A stretch of 64,000 nucleotides of DNA. Source: Pomacea canaliculata (taxonomy: Eukaryota; Mollusca; Gastropoda; Architaenioglossa; Ampullariidae). The stretch lies in contig NC_037592.1 in the NCBI RefSeq assembly GCF_003073045.1, positions 10,816,007 to 10,880,006 on the forward strand. The letters are read 5' to 3'. The notes beneath the pieces are model-generated. The model had not been told where the DNA came from and searched no databases. It saw only the letters and a program-made list of their open reading frames with translations. Both the position numbers and the translations under genes were made by a program. Positions 29,456 through 42,200 of this stretch are shown piece after piece. Position 1 is the first letter of the stretch, and the number at the start of each line of letters is the position of its first letter.

Positions 29456-31450
29456 TCAGTCCAATTCTCTCTGTCTAACTCCTCCCACTGGGCTCAGGGA
29501 GGGCAGTCTGAGGGTCTGAGTCATTTGTTCTTCGACTTGACTTTTCACCTGGATCATATGTAAACAGAATTTGACATGAGAAGAGAAATCTGCACACACA
29601 CACACAAATCCTCATCAGACTAGTCTTTTAAATTACATGCTTTGAACTCCTTGCTGTTATTTCAATTTCCTGTTTGATAATTAATTCATATTGAACTATT
29701 TAATACTGTTTAAATTGAATATTAGTAATTATTAATGTTTGAATAAACTCTTATATTTAACTCTTTAAAAAATTTAATATTAATTTTCTTGAATATTATT
29801 CTGGTAATCTTTTACTTTTTATTCTTTCTCTTCCTGCTAATTCTTTGTGATGTGCCCTGCTCATTCACATTTAGTATTTCAACTCCAACATTTTCTATTT
29901 TCTCCTCTCATTTTTTATGTTTTATATCTTTGTGCTTTTTTATTTATTATATCTTTTTATGTTTAATCTAAAACTCATTGTCTCACTCATTCATTCTCAC
30001 TCTTCCACTCTATTCTCTCTCGCTGACTCCTTCAATATCTCTCTCCCTCTTTCTTCCTCACCTGAGGGGCATTTTTCAGCAGGTAGGACTGAAAAAAACT
30101 TGTCAAAGGCAGAAGAGTTTTGTAGCATCTGCAAAATTTAAAAATATTTGACCTTTCAGTGATATGGTAGACAGTTCGGCTAATCTAGGTATGGGTGATC
30201 ATCAGACCACGTGCTTGTCCCGTCAAAACTAATTATTGCAAGTTTCTTCTGCTTTCAGTATTACTCGTCTTACAGACTTCGCACAAACCATTGTTCAACA
30301 GCTCAAAACAATGGATAAAAAAATACAACATATTCGATTAAAGAAATTACCAACCAACAAAATAAAGATAAGAGATAATTTTATTTGTTCATGTTGACAT
30401 ATGCAAAGTATATATATAGTTACGAAGAATTAAAGGTCTTTCTCGTCTGAGGTCGGTCGGTCTGTCAGCACACACACACACTCTCTCTCTCTCGTCATAT
30501 TTGTTTTTGTGTACATACTGGCGAATTATTATTTATGAGGGAGACAGATGAATGTTTTCTGGGGACTTACCACGTTCTTGAGAGAGGAAGCATCGACAAT
30601 GGTGCAATCTGTAATCAGGCATGAGTTCTCATAGCTAGTACACAGGTAAACAAAAGAAGTCAGCATGAACAAGAAAGAGCCATCAACATTTATTTATTTA
30701 GCATTCGGTTACTTTACGCAACTGGCCATCGAATTTATGACAGTCATTTACGGAAGAAAATTTCACTGACCGCACACTGAACAGTCAGACTATATCTGAA
30801 CAGTCACAAGCTGTAATACTGAGCAGTTGTGTGATGTAACTGAGCAGTTGTGTGATGTAACTGAGCAGTCAAATTCCATAACCTGCACTGGTCAGTTTGA
30901 GCAGTCATCTGCCAGTGGAGTCACACACGTGCGTCAATCTACCAGAAAGCTTCGGGTAACTTATAAATATTGAGAAATCTGTTGCGAAATTCACTGAAAC
31001 CATTTTCGCAAAAATGTATCTATGTCACATATCGTCCAGGAGAAGACAGTGTGCAGTCTCGAGAATCGAGATGGTTTGACTAAACCAAAAAAAAGTCCAC
31101 CCTAAAAACAACTTTCCACAAAATACGATCTGGAAGAGGTGAGAAGAAGGAAGGGAAAAGAGAATTGACTGCTGACTGTGGGCTCTGGTGACAATTTTCA
31201 TGGCAAAGGAAGCGAAAAAAGACGGACGGGAAGCTTTGACAGAAATGGCCAGAAACGTAAAAATAAAATAAAACTCAAGAATGAACTATAATGCAATGAA
31301 GACTTACGCGCGATGGCACCCATCGATGTGTATTCCAGAGCAAAGGCAGGCTTTCTCTGGGTCCACAAGCTGGGCCCAGGACAGGACAGATGTCGCGACA
31401 ATGACCGCCGTCACGCACCTCACCAGAGTCCGGTCTGAGTGTCCAGTCAT
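29456..31450 (-). CDS. Small secreted cysteine-containing protein, four exons
   Basis: Minus-strand exons with consistent phases: 31308-31450, 30571-30634, 30062-30128 and 29456-29589 (stop TGA). The donors are GTAAGT, GTAAGT and GTGAGG; each acceptor ends in AG. Exon 1 starts MTGHSDRTLVRCVTAVIVAT and continues SVLSWAQ, a typical signal peptide. The mature part has seven cysteines (ACLC, DGC, NSC, TDC, EKC, KFC) in about 110 residues. An alternative donor (CAG|GTGAAA at 29549) exists within the last exon. I do not recognise the family. The exons are individually too short to be seen as long frames; the support is the chain of matching phases plus the signal peptide. Confidence 0.6.
30775..30905. 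repeat. Short tandem repeat of ACTGAGCAGT-type unit
   Basis: CTGAACAGTC or CTGAGCAGTT recurs about seven times, twice as an exact ~22-bp unit (TAACTGAGCAGTTGTGTGATG). It lies in an intron of the secreted-protein gene. Confidence 0.7.
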
Positions 31451-31505
31451 CTCGCCGTGAGAACTTTTTCTTTTGTCTGAGGTATAGCTATCGAAAATAT
31501 GTCTC

Positions 31506-31529
31506 ACACACACACACACACACACACAT

Positions 31530-31563
<34 letters not shown>
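31506..31563. repeat. (CA)n microsatellite
   Basis: About 29 CA units with a few TA and CG interruptions, just upstream of the minus-strand signal-peptide exon start at 31450. Confidence 0.95.
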
Positions 31564-31566
<3 letters not shown>

Positions 31567-34500
31567 GAATTCGTATGTCCACGTAGTCAATTTAAATCGT
31601 ATGCAATATCACTCAACACTTAATCTGTTAGAGAAGTCCCTGTACCCGGACTGACTGACCCCTCGATCGCTAACACCCTACCTTAGCTTAGCTCCAAATC
31701 AGTCAGTTCCTCTTTGTTGTTCCAGGGAAAAGGATGGAAGTTCCCAAGGAGAATTTTCCGCTAAAAAAAAATCTAGCTTTTGTTAGTCGGGTGTGTCGTC
31801 TAGTCTTTTACCTTGCGCTGTGTTCTTTTCTTACCTAACCTTATCCATTACGCACCCGAACTCAGCCGACCTATGAGCCCTCAAAAGACCTTCTTTACTT
31901 TGTCTTTTCTTCGGTGCATCAATTCCACGGATCTTCATGTGTGTTTCTTTCTCTCTACTGCTGTGTCACGACTACTACATTGACAATACAAACCTCACTC
32001 GATCGTGGTACACGTTCACACTATGAGACACACGTACGACACACTAGTACTCGTTGGCACTGACACGCTCACACAGGTATTGAAGGTTCAAAGACATAGA
32101 TTTATTTACATAATCCACATATACAGCTACTGTACCTATCCTAACCTACCTACCTATAGCCTATCAAACTCTAGCACCTGTCTCCCTAAGGTGGGGTAAA
32201 AGAGACTGAGTGTCACGAGCCGCTATTTCCAGCGGACCAGATCGCTAACTCAGTCTCCAAACTTTTACTTACTGCTATACCCAGCAGGACCAGTTCCAGG
32301 GACGAGAGTACAGGTGCGAACAATGCCTTTAGCCCGGTATTTGTACCGGACAGTCTGGGTACTACGTCACCCGCTGTTGCTGTCCGTCACGTGCCGCGCG
32401 TGGGGTGGGAGGGGATGCGGGGCGGAGGGACTACCCGCTGACCTAAACAAGCGCTCCCGCTACACTCCCATTTTAACCGTCTCGGGAAGTTATCGTGGCT
32501 ACTCAGCAGAAGGACACAAGGGTCGATTTCACTGGATTTTTTCGATTTTTATAAACATCGGCAATCGAAATAGTGCTAATAAGCGATAATTAAGTGAGAA
32601 ACGAATCATTTCATTCTCCTGTGTTGCTCTCGCGCTCTGTAATTGTAACTAAATATATTTTTGAAACGTTTGACCGTCGCCACAGCCTTATCACAACCCT
32701 TTAGTATCCCTTTAAGGGTTCACTTGAACCCCAGCAACGTTCCGTAAAATATACTTTGGATGTATATTTACATAACGGTACCAGCTTGCAACAACGACAG
32801 TTAAATAACCGACTTTCTCTCCAAGTGATGTTCAGACGATTGGAATGTTCAAAACTCCAAGATGTGGATTGCGAGGTGTCAAAGTTAAGTTGCTACACTG
32901 ATTTGAGTATCACACGTAGACATTATTGTTCGTGAGGTCACGTGTAAATTATTGTGAGATCACATATATAGGAATTATTGTGAGATCACATATATAGGAC
33001 TCATTGTGAAATCACGTGTAGATATTATTGTACCTGTTTGTAGAAGCCATTCCCCGCTTCCTCCTCCTCCAGTTTCTCGCCTCGCCAATCTCTGGCTTGC
33101 GTCATGCACAGCTTCTATCATTTCTTTACAGTTGGACAACTTGTATGTATATACATGCGTGTGATTATATGTATCTATATATTTCATGAATATAGGTATG
33201 ATTAACACATAGGTATGTTTGCAAGTAGATGTTTTACCGGTATATATGTATGTATTCGTGTATGCATGTGAAAGACCGCCTTGATCGTGACAGATATGTG
33301 AAGTGATGTATGACATAAATAACTGCGACTACATCACAAATATATTTGTGATATATACATAAAGTAGTACTAGCACCGTCTTACTTCGGTACACAAACAC
33401 AAGCGCGCTTACCTGTGATTTATTTCCAAGTTGGACTCATACACCTGTGATAGGTACACTTTGTACTCTCGCACTGAACACAGACCTGGCGATGATCCTT
33501 ATTTCTGGCTTATTTAGCGGTGACATGGGACAACGGTTCCCACGATTTTGAACTGTTTACACAGATATAGTGTATCTGACAGAAGATACGGTGGAACGTG
33601 AGAGAACAAACAGGTGCAGACGGTTAAATGCTCGAGTTTTGAGAAGACGAACTTGTGCCTGGTATTGAGACAAGGACAGAATACCATAGTCTTCATGGTA
33701 ACAATTTTGGTCCATCTGACTTTTGTTTTGTTTTTTTATTTTGTTTGATTGTTGTTGTTTTTAAAAACAGGCATTCAGCTGGTAAGAAAGCTAAACAGTT
33801 CAGATACGTGTTTGTCTGCAATTTTGTTTTCAAAAGTCTCAAAAGTTTCAGAAGTAACGTGCAAAAGTTTGAAGCTGGTGTGTCCAAAGTTTAATTTTCA
33901 CTAAGGATAAAAAAAACCCCCAATAAACACACATCACAAGCACAAGCAATGGAGTTTTCTGACTTAACAAAAATCCAAATTGATCTGTTTACCGACTTTC
34001 CATTTCGGAGGTGTTGCTTTTGTATTCTGATATCTTTGTTTTTCAAAGCAGCGATTCGTGAGATGATATATGTTTGATTGTGGTCTCGATCTCTACGAGG
34101 ACACTGTGATGTCTACAGTTCTGTTAGCTTGCCTTTTCGGCTGGTATGATGCGCTGGCAAAGTGAACATCAGTCAACATTATTATTAAAAATATTATTAT
34201 TGTTATTGTGAGCGCGAATTAGCATAAAGACGGTTTATGGTAGTAACGAAGCAACGTACCAAAAGCACTCCGATCTGCGAGAAGACAAACAGTAAAAACC
34301 CAGAATTAATCTAGTCACGATTCTGGGTTAGATGGCGATGACATAAGGTGGTGTATGGTCAGAAATATCTTATCCACGCTGCCTATAATAACTTTCTCAG
34401 TCCTTCCCCCCAAGTCTGCGGTGCTTGGACTGGCTTTCTCCCCCAACTCACTCTAAGATCGTCATAAATAGAATTATCGGGCAAGCACGCGTATCCACAA

Positions 34501-34727
34501 ACATATGCATCAAACACGTGCATTATCTGTTTACTTCTTTTCTTTCTTTGAGCACCTGCGAAGGGTGAGGTAGGTGGACAAAAGTCAAATGCTGGTGTTT
34601 TTAAGCGCCAAGTCGAAAACGGAGGCGATATTATAACTGTCTAGACTAGAGAGAGGAAAAAATTGCGTATGTCGCAGCGAAATGTGAACCCAGCACCAAT
34701 TATGCTCGAGATATTGGTGACATGAGC
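31564..34727. other. Intergenic, no gene seen
   Basis: No supported exon. It contains a GC-rich patch at about 32340-32480 and a ~31-bp tandem repeat at about 32930-33020. No transposon protein is readable. Confidence 0.5.
32930..33025. repeat. ~31-bp tandem repeat, about 3-4 copies
   Basis: ATTATTGTGAGATCACATATA and variants (GTGAGGTCACGTGTA, GTGAAATCACGTGTA) repeat at about 31-bp spacing. Each unit contains the near-palindrome GTGAGATCAC. Confidence 0.75.
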
Positions 34728-34735
34728 GTTTATAC

Positions 34736-34919
34736 CAGACCTGGGCAAGGTGCGGCCCGCGGGCCGGACCGCCTCCTGTCTCTGACCGGCCCACCCGCTG
34801 GCCCGCTGGCCAGGATATATACCATTAATATAGTATTGGGTAAAACTGAGTTAACTATATTAGTCCGGCCCTCTAAAACCCTCCCAATTTCTCATGCGAA
34901 AATTCATTGCTCACCCCTG
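34736..34919. mobile_element. hAT-type MITE, 184 bp, with 8-bp target duplication
   Basis: The ends are CAGACCTGGGCAA and, inverted, CAGGGGTGAGCAA. It is flanked on both sides by GTTTATAC (34728-34735 and 34920-34927), the 8-bp duplication expected for hAT elements. The GCGGCCCGCGGGCC stretch after the left end is typical of many hAT MITEs. No coding capacity; non-autonomous. Confidence 0.9.
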
Positions 34920-34927
34920 GTTTATAC

Positions 34928-37900
34928 CGTTTGTCACTGGACCACTGGCTGATATCGGGGACTGGGTGGGTAGAGCAGGGTGGAGAAGGGGTCGAGGCTT
35001 GTCTGGGAGTGTATTGCACGATGATTATACACGATGGAGAACCGGTGTACTGAAGTGGATACTCGTCAACTTGTGCTACATGTTTAGGAAATAAAGTTAT
35101 CAGCTAACAACGCAGACAACAGACGTACTTTGTACAAGTTCTTCCTCTCTCTCAAAAGTGTATACTACTCAGGTCCGGATTCATATGGAATGGTGGACCT
35201 TATGGGCGTCCACAAATTTCAAACTTACAGAAAGTTAAATTCAATTGAATGATTCAGCTGTGAACTCAGAAGAGAGTAAATTTTCGTTCAGACATTAATT
35301 GACATCTTGACCTAGTGTGAACGGTAACAGTGCAGAAATCTTTAGGTCATAGCGGGTGAGATGTTAGAGACAGTTATTGTAGGAATAGCCTTTTTTATTC
35401 AAATAGGGTGGTGCTTATCTTCACTATTCACTGTCTTTCCAGAACTTTCTAAAGGGTCAGATATCCAGAGCGTGGTCAGTGAAGAGAAACACGCAGCAGT
35501 ACACAGATGCTCTAACGACTCTGCTCTCCGCTTTCTTTCAAAATTGCAGTTCTGTGAAATTCATTGCTAAAGCGCTTTTTTCCCCTCTTCGTTTCTCCAA
35601 GTATCTTACTCTGCACCCCAACTACTGCTACCATGCCAAGAAATTGAAAAAAGGATGGAAAAAGTGTGACATTTATTCCACTCTTTTGTGGTCACCCATG
35701 ATGGTGTTGTGTATCTTTATCTCCGTAGTTTGTAGATTATCGGAAAATCTGTAAAAAGTTTACAATATGTAACAGGATGTTTTTTGACATTTTTTTTTCA
35801 TGTCAGGTTGGAAAGTGTGTGAGAAGTTTTGCACCTTGCTTTAAAATGCAATTTACTGGTGCAAAATCAAAAGAAAACAACTGTAAAATTTATTTATATG
35901 AGGATAATTCTCATTCACACAAAAATAACCATGAGTTTTAGCAAAAACAATAACTTTTTTTCTAATGAGTAAAATTCGGTGTAAAATACTATTTACAAAA
36001 TCTGGGTAAGTACCCTCTTTCCATTCTCAAGATACCCCCAACAAACATCACCATGCACAGAAAGAGGTTCAAATTGTGACCTCACCTTTCTGTACACACA
36101 CACAATTAACATGATTCCAGCTTTCCCAGTTAAACATCCATCTACTACTGTGATGCATGTGTTATAAACCTCTTTCTGAGCTTGGTTATGTGAGCAGACA
36201 TATCTTGAGAACAGAAAGAGGGTATTCACCCAGACTTTGGCAAACAGTATCTTGCATTGAGCGTTACCCAGTAATTAGAAAAAAAACATGCAAACAAGAA
36301 GACTTTAAAGCCTTGTTTTTAAACCCCCTTTGGAAACATTAGAAACCTCGCTAGACAGTTTTCTTCCATACCAGACAACTGCTGTTTGGATGCCTTCTCC
36401 TTGGTGTTTATTTATTTATTTTCGTACCAAGTCATCATATTCTATAAATTTTGTTACTTCTTTCATGATTCATCACAAAAATTGAAGTGAGGGAATGAAA
36501 TCCATAACAGAAATGCCTTGACGTATACAGAAAACCAATAACATTACTTTTAAATGCACTGATATCCGATTTTAACATTCACAGTTTTGAATTCACCAAT
36601 CATTTGGTTTTATAAAATTTAAGAGACAGTTATCAAATAAAAGGCCATATAACAAATGTTGAGTATATGAAGAGAGTATTGCAAAACAGATGAGAATGTA
36701 TGAACTGAGTGATAAGTAGAGTAATGTTTGATGTCAAGTAAAGGTCAGGTTACAAATGTGACAAGGAATTGCCAGATTAAAATTTTTTCCCTTATTCACC
36801 ATTTCTCTACAGAACTTAAAAATATTTTGCTGACATTCTTCCTTAAAATTACAAATTTTGAAATTAAAAATGATTGTTTTACAAAAGATGAAGCCTGAGT
36901 TACAAATCAAATATTTGTTACAAAATCCACGGAATATATCAGTGTTATTCTAATAATATGAAATGATTCTGTGAAGAAACAAACGTGCAGGTTGAATACA
37001 GGGTCAGAAAAGGGGATTAAGTGCAAATGAATCATGGCAGCTTCTAGTAATGCCTCAGTAATAATACACAAGGCATACAATTTTCATTCAATGATTTGAA
37101 TGTACAAGAAACGACTATAGCTTATGACCATAAAAATGACAGCCATATCTATTGGAATTGTGACATTTACTTTTAAATACTGTTCAGCCACTAGAAAAAG
37201 CTAATTTAAGAATGCAGGAATTTATTAACAAGTGTTATGGACACTCGTCAGCAGCCACAACACCATGGCTAGTGATCTTTCAAACAGGTGGCACAAAACA
37301 TTTCGAACACCAGACTTCTTTCTGTTGCATAGAATGTGGAATCGTACAAAATCTTATGCATTTGGTTAAACTTAGAAATTTTTTTACAGCAAACAAAATG
37401 GCAAGAAAATATTAGAATGTCTCACTTCTTTTCCAACCAGGATATGCACTGGAGTTGGGCAGTTTTAAAAAGAAAACTCATTGGATCTGCAGCATCATAG
37501 AACCTCTGTCAAAACTCTTTACATCAAATTTTTATGGTTTTACAGGAGAACAAATAATTTGGACATAATCGAATTAGGAGTGCATGTAAACAGTTTGATG
37601 ATATTTACAGATTTATTTAAGAGCTAAATTCAATTACAAATGTGCAATCAATCCAAAATCAAATCCAACTTAACAATGAATTAAGAGGTAAACATTCATT
37701 TTGGTCATTATTAACCAAAAAATTCCAAATATTAAATGATGAATAAAGCTTCGAAGATTTCAAGGGCAGAATTTGCAGGAAAACTGATGACAGCAAGAAT
37801 GAGTGATGGCAAAAACTACAAAAATGATTTCTTTATTCCTTGGCTCTTTATTTAATCTAATTATTGATGCTAAAGCAAAGTTTTCCATTTGTGAAATTTA

Positions 37901-39202
37901 CAGCAGTTTTCTGAATGTAGCTTCATGCTTACAAGCACTGCCTCCTCTGATGATTTCTCATTTGCAACTAAAAGCTTGAAGCCCTAGTGCAGTTCATTCC
38001 TTTTAATTATTTTTAGGAAAGAACAAACTTTAGCAAAAGAATCAGAGAAAAAAAATGCAAGATAATGGAAAAGAAGCTCAAGGTAAGGAGAGTAATAAAT
38101 GCCTGATAAATCAAATAATAACACGTATACCACCTCACCCTCAACACAGAAGGTTAACACTTTGGCATGGTACACTTAAGCTTGACTATTAATATGTTCA
38201 AACTCTGCATGAGGTTTCTGGGACACAGAATGAAGGTATTATGCAACACTCCTTTCATTTGTGACTGGCCAGTGACACCACTTTTAAATTGCAAGTACAG
38301 ATGATTAGATGGACCTAACTTGTCTTCAAAGCACACTCAAAATAGATCTATACATAAAGTTCAGTGGGAAATACAGAAAACAAAATCTGCAAAGAAACAC
38401 TCTCAGTAACTTTCATTGTAAATTTAACCAAACTATGGAATGGTCACATATTGGCCAAAATTAATGCTATTCATCAAAATCTTCATTTCTATTTACAGTT
38501 ACCAGGAAAACTGCACATTTCTGTCCAAATTGTTAGCATGAAAATTTTCCTTAAACTTGAGGCACCTTCACGGCTTTATGCTAACAATTGTATATAGCAT
38601 CTTTTCTTCTAACAGGCCTCTTTGTGAGGACTGATCAAGGAAGATAGCCTGGAATTAGTTCCAAACAATGACAACCCCTGTTTGTGCTTTAGGTGTGAAT
38701 TATGTAGACCATATATAGAAGTACACCTTCTGCCACTGAGGAAGGTACTCCATTAATGGACCTGAAGAAAACAGCACAATTTCCCGTTAAAAACATGTCT
38801 GGATCACACAAAAGAAAACAAACAAAAATGAAAAGGGACCAGTTATATCTCTGTGACATCAAGACATATTGCATCTCAAATCCAGACCTTCTGTTTGCAA
38901 AAAGAGACCTTCTGTAGATAATGCAGTTTGTAATTTAGTTTGAAGTTCTTTAACAAAGTGTTTTGTACTAAAAGAAACAGAACCAAAGAGATGGCATTCT
39001 CGTTAAAATATTTCACAGTGCTCTCACTCACCAGAAAGCTCTAGAGAAGCAAGAAAATTTATTACATCTGGTATAAGGATAACATCTGATAACTTTTTAA
39101 AATTTTTTTCTAATAAAATTACAAAATAGAGTGACAACAAAGCAAGATACCAAAATAGATACTTATCAATTATTTTAGATTATGTGGGGAAACTATCCAT
39201 GT
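34928..39202. other. No gene seen; probable PEX16 3' UTR at the right side
   Basis: Apart from the fold-back element at 35997-36243, no supported exon. AT-rich. The part nearest 39202 on the minus strand presumably contains the PEX16 3' UTR. Confidence 0.5.
35997..36243. repeat. Fold-back element, ~80-90-bp imperfect arms
   Basis: Left arm about 35997-36080 (ATCTGGGTAAGTACCCTCTT, TTCTCAAGATA, CAGAAAGAGGTT) is the inverted counterpart of about 36150-36243 (GTCTGGGTGAATACCCTCTT, TTCTCAAGATA and CAGAAAGAGGTT when read on the minus strand). I estimate roughly 75-80% match. Probably a decayed MITE. Confidence 0.75.
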
Positions 39203-42200
39203 CTAACACATTTGTGTCTTCAGTGAATACTCAGGCATCACAAGAGACATTCCAGGGACATTGTCAGCAAGAAGCTTGAGTGCCATGACAATTTTCGCTC
39301 TGAGAAAAGATACAAAAATGAATATTCTGCAGTAGTAGTGATGATTATGGACCGAGCAGGAGGAGTAGTGTGATAAACGTGAACAAATAAACCAGGGAAA
39401 CTAAATCTCAATACACTAGCAAAACAAATTAAAACAGTTCACACATAGCAAGAAAAATCATGTTTAGATCAGGAGATTATTGCACCAACCAATGGTGGGA
39501 GGCTGGCAAGAATATTTGTTACAAGTTCTCAACTGTTTCTAGATTGGATGGTTTATTTGTTAGAAAACTTCTTCCATCTTGTAGCTGGGTATTTTTGGAG
39601 AAGGGATAATGAAGTGGAAGGAGACTACACAGAGAAAATCTCTGACAGTAAGCTCTGTGAACAGGTATCACATTCAGTTATGTGAACAGTGTGATGTTCA
39701 CAACTCAATGAACAGACATCAAAGTCAAAGCAGGTCTGAACCAATATGTTACAGGATCACCTCTCTTTTCATGGACTGAAAGGAAGTAGTGATACTGTCA
39801 AGACACTAACAAGTCTGAAAAGCACAAAGGTACACCCAGGCTGTATGTGACATCTGTTAAGTTGTTAACTTTAAGCATAGTTGGGTTTAAAGTCTGTTCC
39901 CATAGTACTCATAAAATCTTTACTGTAGCATAAAACAGCTACATTGTAAACTGAAATGTAACAGATAAAAAAGACTAAATCACTCTCCTTGACATCTAAA
40001 AACACTTTCTCAGGGTTTTTAAAAGACACTTGAGACACTTGTGCCAGAGAAAAAAGCTAACAAAACTCACTGAGAATATCTGTCGTAGAAAGGTGAGCGC
40101 AAGAGATAGAGAAGCAGCATGAGTGTACGACGTCGCAGTTCACCTTGCTCATTAATGTTTAGATCTTTGGGATCTCCCATTAAGCAGAGACTGGAAAAAA
40201 GCATGACAATGAACTTAATAAACAATACTCATTAAAGGATCTGAAAATAAAAAAGCAGTGTCTCACAATGACCTAACATTCATGATTTACTAGTTATAAG
40301 CAGCTAACAGATCACTTTCTCGCATTCCTTGACGGCAATTACAAAATCTGATCTTGAATTGTTCTGACTAGAAAACTGTCTTTTAAACATAAAGCAGGTA
40401 AAGACATAGCTATTAAAGGCGCTTTGCAATTTTTTTCACTAGCACTAGGAACCAAGACATAAGTCTTCGGTGACAGAACATAAATAAAACAGCTCAAAAC
40501 ATCAATGACTAAATCCTTTTAAAATGATTTATGCTTAAGAAGAAATACAAATAAGAATACATATTATGTAACAACTCCTCAAAACTGTTATGAAAAATGG
40601 CTTCTTCCTTTCACACAGGTTGAGAAATAGAGTCCCAACATTTAATACTCATATAGGCGAGCAATAAGATAAGCAAGGATGCCCACAAATGTACATCTGA
40701 CACAGATCAATATTACTTTACCTGCTGACATCCATGGCCCCTGACAAAAGCCATGGTTTCCAGGATGATAGCCCAAACAGGTAGAGGCTGGTTACTAAAA
40801 TATGTTAAGCTAAAACACATTTTCAGTCATTTCAAGAGGTATTTACACTGCCATAGCATTTAAATTGTAATGATTGAAACAGACGAAAAATTTACACTTT
40901 CTTATCAGAGCTGAGGCATGATGTCAGATCAGTGACTTGATGTCAAATGAATGCCCTCTAAACTACATCATTCACTGAATTACATAAAAGGATACAGTGA
41001 ACAAGAGGCTTCATGATATGTAATGTTTCTCCCCAGTACTGGTTCACCGTTAAAGGTGTGGGGCATATATTCTCCCTTGATTTCAAACCTGAAGCTGGTG
41101 GTGCTCCACTTCCAGGCAGTCGCCAGTCTCTAAGACTCAGCTGAGGGGCTAACAGCAAAGTAACATAATAAACCAACTTACATCTATTTTATGCTTCCTC
41201 TGCATACAACAAATTCCCTTTATAATCATACAGGATGGTGAAAACTACAGTATGTCTGCTCTCATAAATCCCTTCTGCAAATGGCAGTGTGCTCTCAATC
41301 TGAGGATGCATACAATGTGAAGTTTTTCTTAAAACGTTTCTTTGTACAACAATTTTTTTAACAAAACATTTTTTCAATATTACTAATCGTTGTGGACTGC
41401 TAAGTGTGTATGAAGTTAATTTCAGTTTGCGGGAAAAGACTAAAAAAGAAAAAAAAAGTTAAAACACAGTTTTGTCTACACCGATTGAAAGGACTGATTC
41501 CTTTCTTAAAGTGATATTGTGTGTAATGGAACACTGCATCAGATACAACTTAAATGAATAACTAAAAGACAGCAAGTTGTGTACATTTGAATAAAATTAG
41601 TATAAACCAAATATTAAATATTGTAAACAAATGCAAACAGGGAAAAACCATCTCTCTAAAAACAAAAGTAATGACTTTAAAATGAACTAAATGCAAAGAT
41701 AAAATAAGAACAATATTTACTTTTAGCTAAGGATCTCATAGTTTTTCCTGAACGCTTCAATGTAAATGTAAAGGGAATGTGGAATGAATTTCTGTCTTCT
41801 GTGCTCTCTGATGTTTCCTGGAAACAAACAGTTCAGGTTCAAAAGTGTACACGTGTTCTAACACCTCGACCAGCTCACCCCCTCCTTAGAGAGAGAGAAC
41901 ACACACACACAGACCATTACTCTCAATAACTCACTCACACCCATATATACATATACATCCAATCTCATGACCATTTAAAACAACATTAATGGGTAGATAG
42001 GGTAAATTCTGAAAAAAAACACTGAAACAGTAGACAGTATCTATCTACACAATATCATCACACATTGATAACTTAAAAATATCTGTGGCTCATTAACATT
42101 AATGCTGTGAAGACAAATACCTGAACTGGTTCCTCTGTCTTTTTCTCTGTTACCAGCAGCTGCCTATTGAGGGGCATGATGGGAGGGACTGGCTGAATGC

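Noticed and set aside
31304-31582. 92-codon frame beginning in the CA repeat
   Set aside because: The N-terminal poly-Cys/Val part is (CA)n; the downstream ATG at 31450 gives a proper signal peptide.
35361-35754. Two overlapping plus-strand frames
   Set aside because: A plausible acceptor precedes them, but there are no donor, domain or phase partners.
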